Shown piece after piece: positions 51,979 to 63,027 of a stretch of DNA of 64,000 nt; positions within the stretch are counted from its first letter, which is position 1; every line of letters begins with the position of its first letter. A program made the position numbers and the translations under genes. Where the stretch lies: NCBI GenBank assembly GCA_945861385.1, contig CAMAUI010000004.1, positions 1 to 64,000 of the forward strand, in the 5' to 3' direction. A model generated the notes under the pieces. It had not been told where the DNA came from. It made no database searches and saw nothing but the letters and a program-made list of their open reading frames with translations. Origin of the DNA: Prosthecobacter debontii (GTDB taxonomy: Bacteria > Verrucomicrobiota > Verrucomicrobiia > Chthoniobacterales > Chthoniobacteraceae).

Positions 51979-53051
51979 TGCCTTCCAACCACCAGCCTGC
52001 GAGGGAATACATCGTGAGGCGCCGCGATTCTGCCCGCCGTTTGCTCATGCCCGCCGCGCTCGCCGCGTTTTGCGCTGCCGTGCCCGTGGTCGCACAGCAG
52101 CCGCCAGCCGCGACGTCCGGGGCGGATTTCCAAGTGTACCGAGGGACGCAGGTGCCGCCGGAGGTCGAGCGCATCTACGAGAAGGGGCTGAGGTTTCTTA
52201 TCGCGTCGCAGAATGCGGACGGAACTTTCCCAGGGCAGTACGGAACCGAGCCGGGCGTGGTGGGCTTCGCGATCATGGCGATGCTCGCGCATGGCGATGA
52301 TCCGAACCACGGCACCAGCGCGAAGGCGTTGAAGCGCGGTCTGCAGTACATTTTGAAGAATCAGGCCGAAAACGGATACATCGGCAGTTCGATGTACAAC
52401 CACGGCTTCGCGACGCTGGCGCTGGCGGAGTGCTACGGGGCGATGCAGGAGGACGCGATCGGCCCCGCGCTGAAGAAGGCCGTGGAGTTGATTCTCAGTT
52501 CGCAGGACAAGAACAAATTCAAGGCCTGGCGTTATTCGCCGGATGCGAGTGATGCGGATTCGACGGTGAGCGGGGCGTGTTTCGTCGCGCTGATCGCGGC
52601 CCGGAATGCGGGGCTGAAGGTGCCGGACAAGAACATTGACGATGCGCTGAAATTTTTCACCGACTGCCAGGATCCCGGCGGCGGCGACATCGGCTACATG
52701 CCCCGGAGCGGTTCGCACGGGGGTGCGACCACGGCGATCGGCGCGGCAGCGTTTGCGTATGCGCGGAAACGGGACGCGGCGACATTCACCAAGGCGATGA
52801 AGGCCATGAAGGCGAATGAAGGGCCGGGAGGCAGCTACCCGTTTTACGGTGAGTACTACGCCGCCCAGGCATACTTCCAGGGAAACTTCAAAGAGTGGCA
52901 GGCATGGAACGACAAACAGGTCCAGCGCCTCGCCGAGATGCAGAACGACAACGGGAGCTGGGACGCCGGACTCGGCCCGGCCACGAGCACGGCGCTCGGC
53001 CTGTTGTCCATCGCGCTGAATTATCGCTACCTGCCAGTTTACGAACGATGA
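51978..53051 (+). CDS. exported alpha/alpha-toroid (prenyltransferase/squalene-cyclase-repeat) protein
   Basis: A 357-residue protein with an N-terminal export signal ('LLMPAALAAFCAAVPVVAQQ' after a basic region that includes Arg-Arg-Arg). The mature part is an alpha/alpha toroid with repeats such as 'FLIASQNADGTFPGQYG', 'GVVGFAIMAMLAHG', 'YIGSSMYNHGFATLALAECY' and 'LAEMQNDNGSWDAGLGPATS'. This fold is shared by terpene cyclases, protein prenyltransferases and complement-like domains. The DxDD motif of squalene-hopene cyclase is not seen and the protein is short, so a binding or scaffolding role is as likely as catalysis. It overlaps both neighbours (TGATG and ATGA), showing tight coupling in the second MoxR cluster. 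Confidence 0.87.
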   Translation: MPSNHQPAREYIVRRRDSARRLLMPAALAAFCAAVPVVAQQPPAATSGADFQVYRGTQVPPEVERIYEKGLRFLIASQNADGTFPGQYGTEPGVVGFAIMAMLAHGDDPNHGTSAKALKRGLQYILKNQAENGYIGSSMYNHGFATLALAECYGAMQEDAIGPALKKAVELILSSQDKNKFKAWRYSPDASDADSTVSGACFVALIAARNAGLKVPDKNIDDALKFFTDCQDPGGGDIGYMPRSGSHGGATTAIGAAAFAYARKRDAATFTKAMKAMKANEGPGGSYPFYGEYYAAQAYFQGNFKEWQAWNDKQVQRLAEMQNDNGSWDAGLGPATSTALGLLSIALNYRYLPVYER

Positions 53052-56047
53052 ACCTGCACGCCGGCCTCACATCCAGACCACATCCTTTGGGGGCGCTTTT
53101 GCATCTTGTCTGCGGCTGCTTCGTCGCCCTGCTCCTCGCGCAACCCGCCGCCCTGGCAGAGCAGATTCTCCTGGATGAGGCCGACATTTTTTTTGGAGGC
53201 GAGGATTTCGTGGAAGGCGACGTGGAGATCGTGAATGGGAAAATCGTCCTCAGAAATGGGCGCGAGCCGGCGAAGGAAGCCGAAGCAAACGATGCATCCG
53301 GGACGCAAGTGCTGGAGCTTACGGACGGTTCGCGGATCCACGGCAAGCTCGTGTCTTTCGGACGCTCGGAAGTCGTGTGGGAGCGCAGCGATGCGAATGG
53401 GCCGTTGATTTTCAGCCCGGATGAAGTGAGGCGTTTTGTGCTCGGAAAGGAGCAGGCGCCGGATCCGAAATCGGCCAGCGCAACGCTGAAGCTGGATGGT
53501 TCCGACTGGGTGACGGGGGAGTTGATGGAGATGAAAAACGGGAAGTTTGTGCTGCAGGTCGGCCCGGACACACGGATTGATATCGAACGCTCGAAGGTCG
53601 AGTGGTTCGCGCTCTCCCCCGCCGGGCCTGCGCCGGATGCGTATGAGGGCCCGATCGGGCCGATGGGACTCGCTGGCTGGGATATGGCGGGAGGAGGACC
53701 CGGGTCGTGGGATTACGTGGACGGCGCGCTCGTGGCGAAGACCCCTGCGCCGCTCACACGATCGTTCACAGCCCTGCCGGAACTTGTGGACATCGAGTTC
53801 ACCGCGGGTGACGGCGGCAACTCCAACCGGGGCTTCGCCCTGTGGATCCGGCCGGGCGCGAGCAGGCCGCAGGGATACACGAAGGGCGCCTACTATCTCC
53901 GTTTCCAAGCCTCGACCGTGCAGGCCAATTACTACACGGGCGAGGAGATGAAAAACTTCAGTGCGAATTTTCCCCAGGACAAAGAGGAAAAGAAAATGAC
54001 GCGCTACAGGCTTCTGATGGATCGAAAGGCAGGGCGGCTCGTCGTTCATGCAAACGGAAAGCAAGTGGCGGACTGGGATCTTCCCAACCTCGAGGATGTG
54101 CCGTCGAATGCCTCACTCACCTGGCAGCCGACCCACATCAGCAACAATATGGCGTGGACACTCTCCAACGTCCGCGTGCGCCCTTGGGACGGCAGCACTG
54201 ATCCTGACGCGAAAGGCGATGACGCGGCGAAAGATTCCCTCGCAGTCAAAGGCGGCGAAAGAAAATCCGGCGTGCTCGATGCGATCACCGCGGAAAACAT
54301 CAAGTTCAGCGGTGCCGAGATTTCACGGAAGGCGCCGATGTTTCTCCGGCTTGGCAGGAAATCCCCCTCGGAGCCGCCGGAGAATGCTGTCGCCCGGGTG
54401 TGGCTCGCCTCGCGCGGCGAGTTCGACGTGACCGCGATCGGATACAAGGAGGGCAGGCTGCGCGTCCGCACCTCGTTCGGCGGTGAGCTGACGCTGCCCG
54501 GCACGGCACTTCGCGGGATCGAGTTTCCACACAAACTCGCGGTGGTCGAAAAGGGAGCGGTGGAAAGCGGCGACCGTCTGATTTTCAAGAATGGCGACAG
54601 GTTGCGTGGGAGTCTCATCGGAAGCGGCAACAACAAGCCGCTGCAATGGGAGCCGATGGGGGGCGGAAAACCCGTTGAATTTGCACAGGGCAGGATCGCG
54701 GGCGTCCTGCTCGGATCCCGCGTTGATAAGAACAAGGCCCCGCCAGATTCAGCAGGCACGAGTGCGGCTGTGCGTTTTCAAAACGGTGACTGGCTCCCTG
54801 GCAAACTCCTTTCGCTGGATGCGGGCAGCGTGCGGCTCAAGGCTTCAATTTGCGATGAGCTGAAAATCGCGCGTCCGAATGTAACAACGCTGTATATCGG
54901 CCACGGCGAGGAGGCCCCCGTTTGGGATGGTGCCAGCGGCCGGCTCGAATGGACCAAGGCGGCCAACATCCCAGGTTTTTCCGGGAGAAACATGGGCCAG
55001 CACGCAAAACCGGCAGCCGATCCGTGGCATTACCTCGATGGCTCGTTCACACTCCACGCACCCAGCGGGGGGCGCTACGCGAACAGCATGCCGGGCCTGG
55101 CGCGGGTATTGAAAGCCCTTCCGAAAAAAGTGGACGTCAGCTTTGACCTGCACGCGCCACGCGGGGGCGCAGGCTACTCGATCCAGCTCTTTTTCGAGGA
55201 AAACAAGCCGGGCTTCATGGTGCAGGGAGGATGGGACAGCGCCTATTTTTACGACATGTCCCCGCGCCAGCAGGGCGGTGTGTTTTTCAACCAGCCGCAG
55301 CAGATCGAATTCGGCGAGAAGGTCGGCACCGGGGGCGAGAAGCGCACGTTCCGCTTCCTCGCGGATCGCGACACCGGGCACATGTGGATGTATGTCAACA
55401 GCCAGCTTGTCGGCTCCATCGGACGCCGGGGCAAAACCACTGCCAGCAATCCGAAAAACGGAACGGGCATCGCGATTATGCCGCGTCCCATGCAATCGCA
55501 GGTCACAGTCTCAAACATCTGGATCGCCCCCTGGAGCGGAGTCCTTCCCGCCGCAGCCACCGCGTCCATTCCAGGCAAGGGCGAAAACAAAAATGCGGAA
55601 GGCACTTCCGACACCGCAAAAAAACCGCCTGCGGAAGAAAAAGCCCCGCCTGCCCCCGCAACCCCGCCACAGGACTCAGTCGCGCTCGCCAACGGCGACG
55701 AGACACTCGGGACGGTGCTGGGCGCGACGCCTGATAGCCTGAAGTTGCAGTGCGAAGTGGGCGAACTGGAAATTCCTTTGAAGCGGACATCGCTCATCGA
55801 GTTCGCAAACAAGCCCATCGCCCCGGCGAAAGGGGTTCGGTTTCGCTTCGTGGAAAAAGGCGCGATCACCGTGGAGTCCTTCACCATAGAGAATGGCAAA
55901 GTCACGTGCCGGAGCGCCGCAGCAGGCGAAATGACTTTTCCGCTTTCGGCAGTCAGCGAGATCGTGTGGGTCGCCGATGTCGCGCGGGCATTGAAAGCGA
56001 TGAAAACCAAGCCGGCTGAAAATCCCCTTCCCCCCGCAAGAAACTGA
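53048..56047 (+). CDS. large exported protein with repeated SH3-like barrels and two LamG-like domains
   Basis: A protein of about 999 residues; signal peptide region 'HLVCGCFVALLLAQPAALAE'. At least six copies of a roughly 45-residue beta module with consensus 'L.NGD.L.G.L......L.L....G...I....V..I.F' occur: near residues 87 ('LELTDGSRIHGKLVSFG'), 147, 510 ('LIFKNGDRLRGSLIGSG'), 574 ('VRFQNGDWLPGKLLSLD'), 878 ('VALANGDETLGTVLG') and 930. Two longer beta-sandwich domains of concanavalin/LamG or DUF1080 type sit between them, at about 205-380 and 657-830. A Pro/Lys/Glu linker precedes the last pair. I know no named family. It closes the second MoxR operon (ATGA overlap) and is probably periplasmic or outer-surface located. 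Confidence 0.8.
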   Translation: MNLHAGLTSRPHPLGALLHLVCGCFVALLLAQPAALAEQILLDEADIFFGGEDFVEGDVEIVNGKIVLRNGREPAKEAEANDASGTQVLELTDGSRIHGKLVSFGRSEVVWERSDANGPLIFSPDEVRRFVLGKEQAPDPKSASATLKLDGSDWVTGELMEMKNGKFVLQVGPDTRIDIERSKVEWFALSPAGPAPDAYEGPIGPMGLAGWDMAGGGPGSWDYVDGALVAKTPAPLTRSFTALPELVDIEFTAGDGGNSNRGFALWIRPGASRPQGYTKGAYYLRFQASTVQANYYTGEEMKNFSANFPQDKEEKKMTRYRLLMDRKAGRLVVHANGKQVADWDLPNLEDVPSNASLTWQPTHISNNMAWTLSNVRVRPWDGSTDPDAKGDDAAKDSLAVKGGERKSGVLDAITAENIKFSGAEISRKAPMFLRLGRKSPSEPPENAVARVWLASRGEFDVTAIGYKEGRLRVRTSFGGELTLPGTALRGIEFPHKLAVVEKGAVESGDRLIFKNGDRLRGSLIGSGNNKPLQWEPMGGGKPVEFAQGRIAGVLLGSRVDKNKAPPDSAGTSAAVRFQNGDWLPGKLLSLDAGSVRLKASICDELKIARPNVTTLYIGHGEEAPVWDGASGRLEWTKAANIPGFSGRNMGQHAKPAADPWHYLDGSFTLHAPSGGRYANSMPGLARVLKALPKKVDVSFDLHAPRGGAGYSIQLFFEENKPGFMVQGGWDSAYFYDMSPRQQGGVFFNQPQQIEFGEKVGTGGEKRTFRFLADRDTGHMWMYVNSQLVGSIGRRGKTTASNPKNGTGIAIMPRPMQSQVTVSNIWIAPWSGVLPAAATASIPGKGENKNAEGTSDTAKKPPAEEKAPPAPATPPQDSVALANGDETLGTVLGATPDSLKLQCEVGELEIPLKRTSLIEFANKPIAPAKGVRFRFVEKGAITVESFTIENGKVTCRSAAAGEMTFPLSAVSEIVWVADVARALKAMKTKPAENPLPPARN

Positions 56048-56049
56048 AG

Positions 56050-56415
56050 TCAGGCCGCCTCACGCTGGCCCCGCACGTCCACATTCAAACCCGCCGGCAG
56101 TTTCGCTATCGGTAACCCTGCGCGCACATCGCAGAGCAAATCCCGCAACTCGCGCGTGAGCGAATCGTTCTGCACACACATTCCTCCGACCAGTTTCCGC
56201 AGCCTGAGGTTCTCCGCCTCGGCTTCCTCCGCGCGGGTGATCGCCTGGTCAAGCGCAGTGATCAACTGACTTACGCGATGGCGTTCAAGTTTCAGGGAGT
56301 TCATGGCATGAGCGGCCGCCTCCTGTGCTTCCATCGTGGAATGGCCTGCGGTTTCGAGTGCGGTGCGCATTGTCTGGATCTGGCGCAATGTCGTATCGGG
56401 ATTCTGGTTGTTCAT
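56050..56415 (-). CDS. small coiled-coil protein
   Basis: A 121-residue ORF, almost entirely helical: 'LRQIQTMRTALETAGHSTME', 'LITALDQAITRAEEAEAENL', then 'NDSLTRELRDLLCDVRAGLP' and a short polar tail. The frame continues upstream across dnaK in antisense, which is spurious; the ATG at 56415 is the first plausible start. No signal peptide or named family. Convergent with the preceding gene, 2 bp apart. Composition supports a real gene, but only moderately. Confidence 0.55.
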   Translation of the reverse strand: MNNQNPDTTLRQIQTMRTALETAGHSTMEAQEAAAHAMNSLKLERHRVSQLITALDQAITRAEEAEAENLRLRKLVGGMCVQNDSLTRELRDLLCDVRAGLPIAKLPAGLNVDVRGQREAA

Positions 56416-56715
56416 GTCGGGGATGAGAGCCGGAATAATTCCCCGTGCCAGCCCACTCGTCACGCCCGTTGCAATCGCGTAACATCTCCACCGGCCAACC
56501 CGAACGCCGGTGTGCCACGGTGTCCCGACGAATACGCCCGAAGTGCGCCAAATACCGTGCCGTGGCGCATGGGCTGCGGCCGTGGTGCTAATTGTATATC
56601 GTTTATGTGCAATTGTTTGAAATATGAATGACGCTACGGCTTGAAGATTGCAAAGGAGGCGGCAGGACAATCTCAGAAATTCAACCAACCACAGACACCC
56701 AACCCAATTTTTCGT
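56416..56715. promoter_or_regulatory. upstream region of dnaK with AT-rich stretch and SD-less leader
   Basis: 300 bp. The segment 56585-56637 is much more AT-rich than its surroundings (TTGTATATCGTTTATGTG) and probably contains the promoter, but I cannot assign -35/-10 boxes. No CIRCE palindrome (TTAGCACTC...GAGTGCTAA) is seen. The last 40 bases are A/C-rich. An AAGGAGG at about 56653 is too far (over 50 bases) to serve the dnaK ATG. Confidence 0.45.
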
Positions 56716-58662
56716 ATGGCAAAAATCCTCGGCATTGACCTCGGCACAACCAACTCCTGCATGTCCGTCATGGACGGCCAGGAACCGCTCGTCCTTGAGA
56801 ACTCGGAAGGCGCGCGCACCACGCCCAGCGTCGTCGCTTTTACAAAAACCGGCGAGCGCGTCGTCGGCCAGGCGGCGAAGCGACAGGCGGTCACGAACCC
56901 GACGAATACCGTGTTCTCCGTGAAGCGGTTCATGGGGCGGAAATTCGACGAGGTGCAGGAAGAATTGAAGCGCGTGCCTTACAAGGTCGTGAAGGCCGCG
57001 AACGGCGACGCGCACATCCAGGTGCAGGTCGGCGGGGAGACGAAGACATTCTCGCCGCCGGAGATCAGCGCGATGATTCTGGCGAAATTGAAAGCCGATG
57101 CGGAGGCGAAGCTCGGCGAGAAAATCACGCAGGCCATCGTGACGGTGCCCGCGTATTTCAACGACTCGCAGCGCACCGCAACAAAGGACGCCGGAAAAAT
57201 CGCGGGGCTCGAAGTGCTCCGCATCATCAACGAGCCGACCGCCGCGTCGCTCGCCTACGGCCTCGACAAGATGAAGGACGAGAAAATCGCGGTGTATGAC
57301 CTCGGCGGCGGCACGTTTGACATTTCGGTGCTCGAAATCGGCGACGGCGTCTTCGAGGTGAAGGCCACGAATGGCGACACGCATCTCGGCGGCGACGATT
57401 GGGACAACGCGCTCATGGATTGGATTCTCGCGGAGTTCAAAGCTGACAGCGGCATTGATCTCACGAAGCAGCCCGACGCCATCCAGCGTATTAAAGAGGA
57501 GGCCGAGAAGGCGAAGATCGCCCTCAGCTCCTCGCAGCAATACGACATCAATCTCCCCTTCATCACCGCCGACCAGACCGGGCCGAAGCACATCCAGAAA
57601 ACCCTCACCCGCTCGAAGCTCGAACAGCTCACCGACAAACTTTTCCAGCGCACCCTCGCGCCGACGAAGGCTTGCATGAAAGACGCCGGCCTTTCCGAAA
57701 AGGACATCCACGAGCTCGTCCTCGTCGGCGGCATGACGCGCATGCCAAAGGTCATCGAGACCGCACGCGCCATCATCGGCAAAGAGCCGCACAAAGGAGT
57801 GAACCCGGACGAAGTCGTCGCCATCGGCGCGGCCATCCAGGGCGGCGTGCTCAAGGGCGACGTGAAAGACGTGCTCCTGCTCGATGTCGCGCCGCTGACC
57901 TTGGCCATCGAGACCGCGGGCGGAGTCGCCACGCCGATGATTGCGCGCAACACGACCATCCCCTCGCGCAAATCGCAGATTTTCTCCACTTACTCGGACA
58001 GCCAGCCGGGCGTGGAAATCGTCGTCCTGCAAGGCGAGCGCCCGATGTCGAAAGACAACAAAAATCTCGGCAAGTTCCACCTCGACGGCATCCCGCCGGC
58101 CCCGCGCGGCACGCCGCAGATCGAAGTCACCTTCGACATTGATGCGAACGGCATCCTGCACGTCAGCGCGAAGGATCTCGGCACCGGCAAGGAGCAGAAA
58201 ATTTCCATCACCGGCAGCAGCGGACTTTCAAAAGACGAAGTCGAGCGGATGCAGCGCGAGGCCGAGGCGCACGCGGAGGAGGACAAAAAAGCGAAGGAAG
58301 CCGTCGAGATTCGCAACAACGCCGACAACCTCGCCTATCAGTGCGAGAAACAGCTCACGGAACTCGGCGACAAAATTTCCGGCGACAAAAAGGCGGAGAT
58401 CGAGAAGCACATCGCCGACGTGAAAGAGGCGCTGAAAGGCAACGATATGGACGCCATCAAGACCGCCTACACGGAGCTGCAAAACAAATTCCAGGCTGTC
58501 AGCGAGGAGCTTTACAAAAACGCCGCCGCCGGAGCCGGGCAGCAGACCACGCCCGAGGATTTCGCGAACGCGCAAGCCGGGGCATCCGCCGAGCCGAAGA
58601 AGGACGCGGGCGATGTGGTGGACGCGGAGTTTGAGGTCGTGGATGGGGAGAAGAAGAAGTAA
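56716..58662 (+). CDS. dnaK: molecular chaperone DnaK (Hsp70)
   Basis: A 648-residue Hsp70 with the full set of signatures: '[16 protein letters not shown]' at the N-terminus, '[19 protein letters not shown]', '[16 protein letters not shown]', '[19 protein letters not shown]', and '[15 protein letters not shown]'. The substrate-binding beta domain ('[20 protein letters not shown]', '[17 protein letters not shown]') and helical lid follow. The C-terminus is acidic, '[13 protein letters not shown]'. The start at 56716 is the canonical MAKILG; an in-frame TTG at 56641 is ignored. No grpE or dnaJ is adjacent. The leader lacks a Shine-Dalgarno sequence and is A/C-rich, like those of groES and groEL. 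Confidence 0.98.
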   Translation: MAKILGIDLGTTNSCMSVMDGQEPLVLENSEGARTTPSVVAFTKTGERVVGQAAKRQAVTNPTNTVFSVKRFMGRKFDEVQEELKRVPYKVVKAANGDAHIQVQVGGETKTFSPPEISAMILAKLKADAEAKLGEKITQAIVTVPAYFNDSQRTATKDAGKIAGLEVLRIINEPTAASLAYGLDKMKDEKIAVYDLGGGTFDISVLEIGDGVFEVKATNGDTHLGGDDWDNALMDWILAEFKADSGIDLTKQPDAIQRIKEEAEKAKIALSSSQQYDINLPFITADQTGPKHIQKTLTRSKLEQLTDKLFQRTLAPTKACMKDAGLSEKDIHELVLVGGMTRMPKVIETARAIIGKEPHKGVNPDEVVAIGAAIQGGVLKGDVKDVLLLDVAPLTLAIETAGGVATPMIARNTTIPSRKSQIFSTYSDSQPGVEIVVLQGERPMSKDNKNLGKFHLDGIPPAPRGTPQIEVTFDIDANGILHVSAKDLGTGKEQKISITGSSGLSKDEVERMQREAEAHAEEDKKAKEAVEIRNNADNLAYQCEKQLTELGDKISGDKKAEIEKHIADVKEALKGNDMDAIKTAYTELQNKFQAVSEELYKNAAAGAGQQTTPEDFANAQAGASAEPKKDAGDVVDAEFEVVDGEKKK

Positions 58663-58670
58663 CATAATAG

Positions 58671-59495
58671 ATGTCTGCTTCCTTAAACCAACTCACATCT
58701 GGAGAAATTCGGCGTTCTTTTCGGGAATTCCGCGATCACAGCTCGGACTTGCTCGGTGCTGACATGAACACGCTAGAAAGTCGCATGAGGGCCTTCATAG
58801 ATTTCTGCCGAACTGACAAGGTGCTGGGAGAGATTCACGAGCAACTCATGAACCATCCGGCAGTGGATTGGACTGCTTGGGTTGACGCACAAATAAAACG
58901 CGGGGTTTCTCGTGGCGCGGCAGGTTTGGATTTTCCAAGCGATTCCGGGCAGAGGATTGCGCTCATGTATCAGTGGGCATCGAGAGTAGTCGTTCCCGAC
59001 TCAAACTTCATCGGGATGCTACCGCACTTCTTCGTTGTCCGAGGCAATAGCGTTGACGCCCACATCCGCGCTTTCCGCGATGCTGTCCTGCAGCCGTTGC
59101 TGCGCGGGTTGCAATACAAGCTCGAGGAGATTGAGGAGAAGCTGCCATCTGTAAATACTGAACAAGTGGGCTTTGGGGTTATCCAGATTTTCAATCACGG
59201 CGGCCAAGTTGTTCAGCAAATCGCGAGCGGGAGTTCCAACATACAAACGGCTACAATTCAGGTTCAGAACCCTGAACTTCAGACGCTTTTGAGTGAACTT
59301 CGAGTCCTTGCCGACAAGTCGAATCTCGAACCGAAGCAAGTGAGCGCGGCGAAAGAGTTGATTGATGCCGTAGAGAGCGAACTGGCTACAGCCAAGCCCA
59401 AAACTTCGGTTGTCGGCTCGTTGCTCAATGCACTCCCGTTTGCAGCCGCAGCCGCAAATTTAATCGCTGGAATCATGAAGATTGTCGGCGGCTAA
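58671..59495 (+). CDS. hypothetical protein with C-terminal hydrophobic tail, AT-richer than neighbours
   Basis: A 274-residue protein that I do not recognise. The N-terminal 150 residues are helical ('GEIRRSFREFRDHSSDLLG', 'ESRMRAFIDFCRTDKVLG'). A Gly/Asn/Gln-rich strand region follows ('QIFNHGGQVVQQIASGSSNI'), then two helices ('LQTLLSELRVLADKSNLEP'). The end is Gly/Ala-rich and hydrophobic ('FAAAAANLIAGIMKIVGG'). This order (helical domain, Asn/Gly strand, helix pair, hydrophobic tail) recalls C-terminal modules of some bacterial conflict proteins, but the resemblance is weak. Its base composition is clearly more AT-rich than dnaK and groEL around it, which suggests transfer. It is followed by an MNT/HEPN-type pair. 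Confidence 0.65.
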   Translation: MSASLNQLTSGEIRRSFREFRDHSSDLLGADMNTLESRMRAFIDFCRTDKVLGEIHEQLMNHPAVDWTAWVDAQIKRGVSRGAAGLDFPSDSGQRIALMYQWASRVVVPDSNFIGMLPHFFVVRGNSVDAHIRAFRDAVLQPLLRGLQYKLEEIEEKLPSVNTEQVGFGVIQIFNHGGQVVQQIASGSSNIQTATIQVQNPELQTLLSELRVLADKSNLEPKQVSAAKELIDAVESELATAKPKTSVVGSLLNALPFAAAAANLIAGIMKIVGG

Positions 59496-59519
59496 ACACG
59501 AAAACGCTTTGATATACGC

Positions 59520-59846
59520 ATGACCTACGAACCCAAAGAGCGTCAGATTCTGGATCAGGTGGTCGCCGCCCTGCACGGGCATTATGGCGAACGGCTGAGC
59601 CGGGTGGTGCTGTTTGGGTCGCGGGCGCGGCGGGATCATGAGCCGGATTCGGATTATGATGTGCTGGTGGTGCTAAAGGGGGATTTCGACCGGGCGGCGG
59701 AGCGCAAGGCGGTGCAGGATTTGATTTACCCGATTGATTTCCAGCACTGGGTGGTCGTGTACTGTCATCTGGTTACGGAGAAGCGGTATCTGGATGATCA
59801 GACCGCGTTTATTAAGAACGTGCGGAAGGAGGGCGTGGCGATATGA
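59520..59846 (+). CDS. MNT-type nucleotidyltransferase (minimal), putative antitoxin
   Basis: A 108-residue minimal nucleotidyltransferase. The active site 'FGSRARRDHEPDSDYDVLVV' fits the G-S-x10-D-x-D pattern exactly. MNT proteins pair with HEPN proteins as toxin-antitoxin systems in which the MNT inactivates the HEPN RNase by adenylylation. The next gene is HEPN-like and overlaps by 4 bp (ATGA), supporting a functional pair. Antitoxin activity is inferred from known systems. Confidence 0.88.
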   Translation: MTYEPKERQILDQVVAALHGHYGERLSRVVLFGSRARRDHEPDSDYDVLVVLKGDFDRAAERKAVQDLIYPIDFQHWVVVYCHLVTEKRYLDDQTAFIKNVRKEGVAI

Positions 59847-60229
59847 ACGCAGAAGCCGCCGACTATCTTCGCATGGCTCACGCCAGCATCCACGCCGCGG
59901 AGACGCTGCTCACGGCGAAGGACTATCCGGGCTTCATCGTCTCGCGCGCATACTACGCGATGTTTTATGCGGCGACGGCGGTGCTGGAGGAACATGGGAT
60001 GAGCTACGGAAAGCACTCGTCGGTGATTTCTACGTTTGGCCGGGATTTCGCGAATACGGGCAAAGTGCCGCTGCATCTGCATCGGTATTTCATTGATGCT
60101 TACGACGACCGCTCGACGGGCGATTACGAGCCGAACGCGGGGCTGACGGAGACGCAGGCCATCGCGCAAATCAGCCGTGCGAAGGAGTTCGTCGCGGAAA
60201 TCGAAAAGTACCTGAAGACCCAGCCATGA
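59843..60229 (+). CDS. HEPN-domain protein (UPF0332-like), partner of MNT
   Basis: A 128-residue helical HEPN protein with the family core 'YPGFIVSRAYYAMFYAATAV', then 'ISTFGRDFANTGKVPLHLHR', and 'ITETQ'-type helix 'LTETQAIAQISRAKEFVAEI'. The R-x4-6-H RNase motif of typical HEPN toxins is not evident, so it may be non-catalytic or use other residues. It overlaps the MNT gene upstream and the following ORF downstream by 4 bp each. A toxin-antitoxin role is plausible, not shown. Confidence 0.85.
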   Translation: MNAEAADYLRMAHASIHAAETLLTAKDYPGFIVSRAYYAMFYAATAVLEEHGMSYGKHSSVISTFGRDFANTGKVPLHLHRYFIDAYDDRSTGDYEPNAGLTETQAIAQISRAKEFVAEIEKYLKTQP

Positions 60230-60669
60230 AACGTCGCCTCACTCTAGCAATCGGTTGTCTCGCCGCCGCAATGCCGTCGGTCGCTTCGTCGTCGGTCGCT
60301 CCGGCGCGGACGACGAATGTCGCGCCTGCGGTGCGGCGGGTGAATTTGCCGGGGGCGGCGCAGGTGGTTCAGGCGGAGTTGGAGCGGCGCGGACTGGCGG
60401 TTGCGCACTCGATTGCGAGCGTAGTTTTTCTCAAGGGCGTGCTGCCGGGCGCGGGGCATTACGATGTGCGCATCGAGCCGCCGGCGATGGTGGACGGGCT
60501 GCGGCTGCGGGGCTTTGCCGTGGCGATGGACGGGGGCATGGAGCCGCTATGCGGGTTCCGCACCAGCGCGAAGGGGTTCCGCGTGGCGGAGGGAGCGATT
60601 TTTTCAACTCAAACCAGCGCGGGGGCAACCGAGGAATCGGGCCTACGACCCGGCGGGGGCGAGGGTTGA
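60226..60669 (+). CDS. hypothetical exported protein
   Basis: A 147-residue ORF overlapping the HEPN stop by 4 bp. The N-terminus looks like a signal peptide (MKRRLTLAIGCLAAAMPSVA). The middle contains 'VVQAELERRGLAVAHSIASV' and 'YDVRIEPPAMVDGLRLRGFA', with no recognised family. The last 25 residues are Gly/Ser/Glu-rich and low in information. Its coupling to the MNT/HEPN pair suggests it is translated, but an exported protein is an odd partner for a cytoplasmic TA pair. Confidence 0.5.
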   Translation: MKRRLTLAIGCLAAAMPSVASSSVAPARTTNVAPAVRRVNLPGAAQVVQAELERRGLAVAHSIASVVFLKGVLPGAGHYDVRIEPPAMVDGLRLRGFAVAMDGGMEPLCGFRTSAKGFRVAEGAIFSTQTSAGATEESGLRPGGGEG

Positions 60670-60737
60670 AAGACACCTTCGCCGCGCCCGGCACCCGGTG
60701 GCATCCGCCGCCGTGTGATGGGTGCGGCGATTTTCAG

Positions 60738-60771
60738 CAACACCAACAAACAACAAACACAACAAACCAAC
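60738..60771 (+). promoter_or_regulatory. A/C-only, SD-less leader of groES
   Basis: 34 consecutive bases contain only A and C (for example CAACACCAACAAACAAC) and run directly into the groES ATG. There is no Shine-Dalgarno sequence. Such an unstructured leader may expose the start codon to ribosomes, perhaps via protein S1; that is inference. Confidence 0.75.
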
Positions 60772-62879
<2,108 letters not shown>

Positions 62880-62882
62880 AGT

Positions 62883-62957
62883 GTAGCCGCGCTCGTGAGA
62901 GCGCGGGCACTTTCTCCGCTACAAAAAAATCAGCCTGCGCTTTGCAAGCGCAGCTAC
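62883..62957. repeat. REPIN-type element with GTAG heads (second family)
   Basis: Two inverted REP units. Left: GTAG followed by hairpin CCGCGCTC-GTGA-GAGCGCGG. Right, on the other strand: GTAG followed by CTGCGCTT-GCA-AAGCGCAG. Stem sequences differ but pair fully. A third CTAC occurs internally. It lies between the groEL stop and its terminator. Confidence 0.8.
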
Positions 62958-62965
62958 GAATCAAC

Positions 62966-63006
62966 AACCGCCGCGCTCAGCAATGGGCGCGGCGGTTTGT
63001 TTTTTC
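62966..63006 (+). terminator. rho-independent terminator of groESL
   Basis: Perfect stem AACCGCCGCGC / GCGCGGCGGTT with a 10-base loop, then TTTGTTTTTT. Confidence 0.93.
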
Positions 63007-63027
63007 CAAAACAGCCGTCGCTTCACG

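Noticed and set aside
56416-58161. Long minus-strand ORF covering dnaK (frame of the small gene at 56050)
   Set aside because: It is the antisense of dnaK, a common artefact of GC-rich codon use; only the part from 56415 downward has plausible protein composition.
60669-60771. CIRCE/HrcA operator upstream of groES
   Set aside because: No TTAGCACTC-N9-GAGTGCTAA palindrome could be found here or upstream of dnaK.
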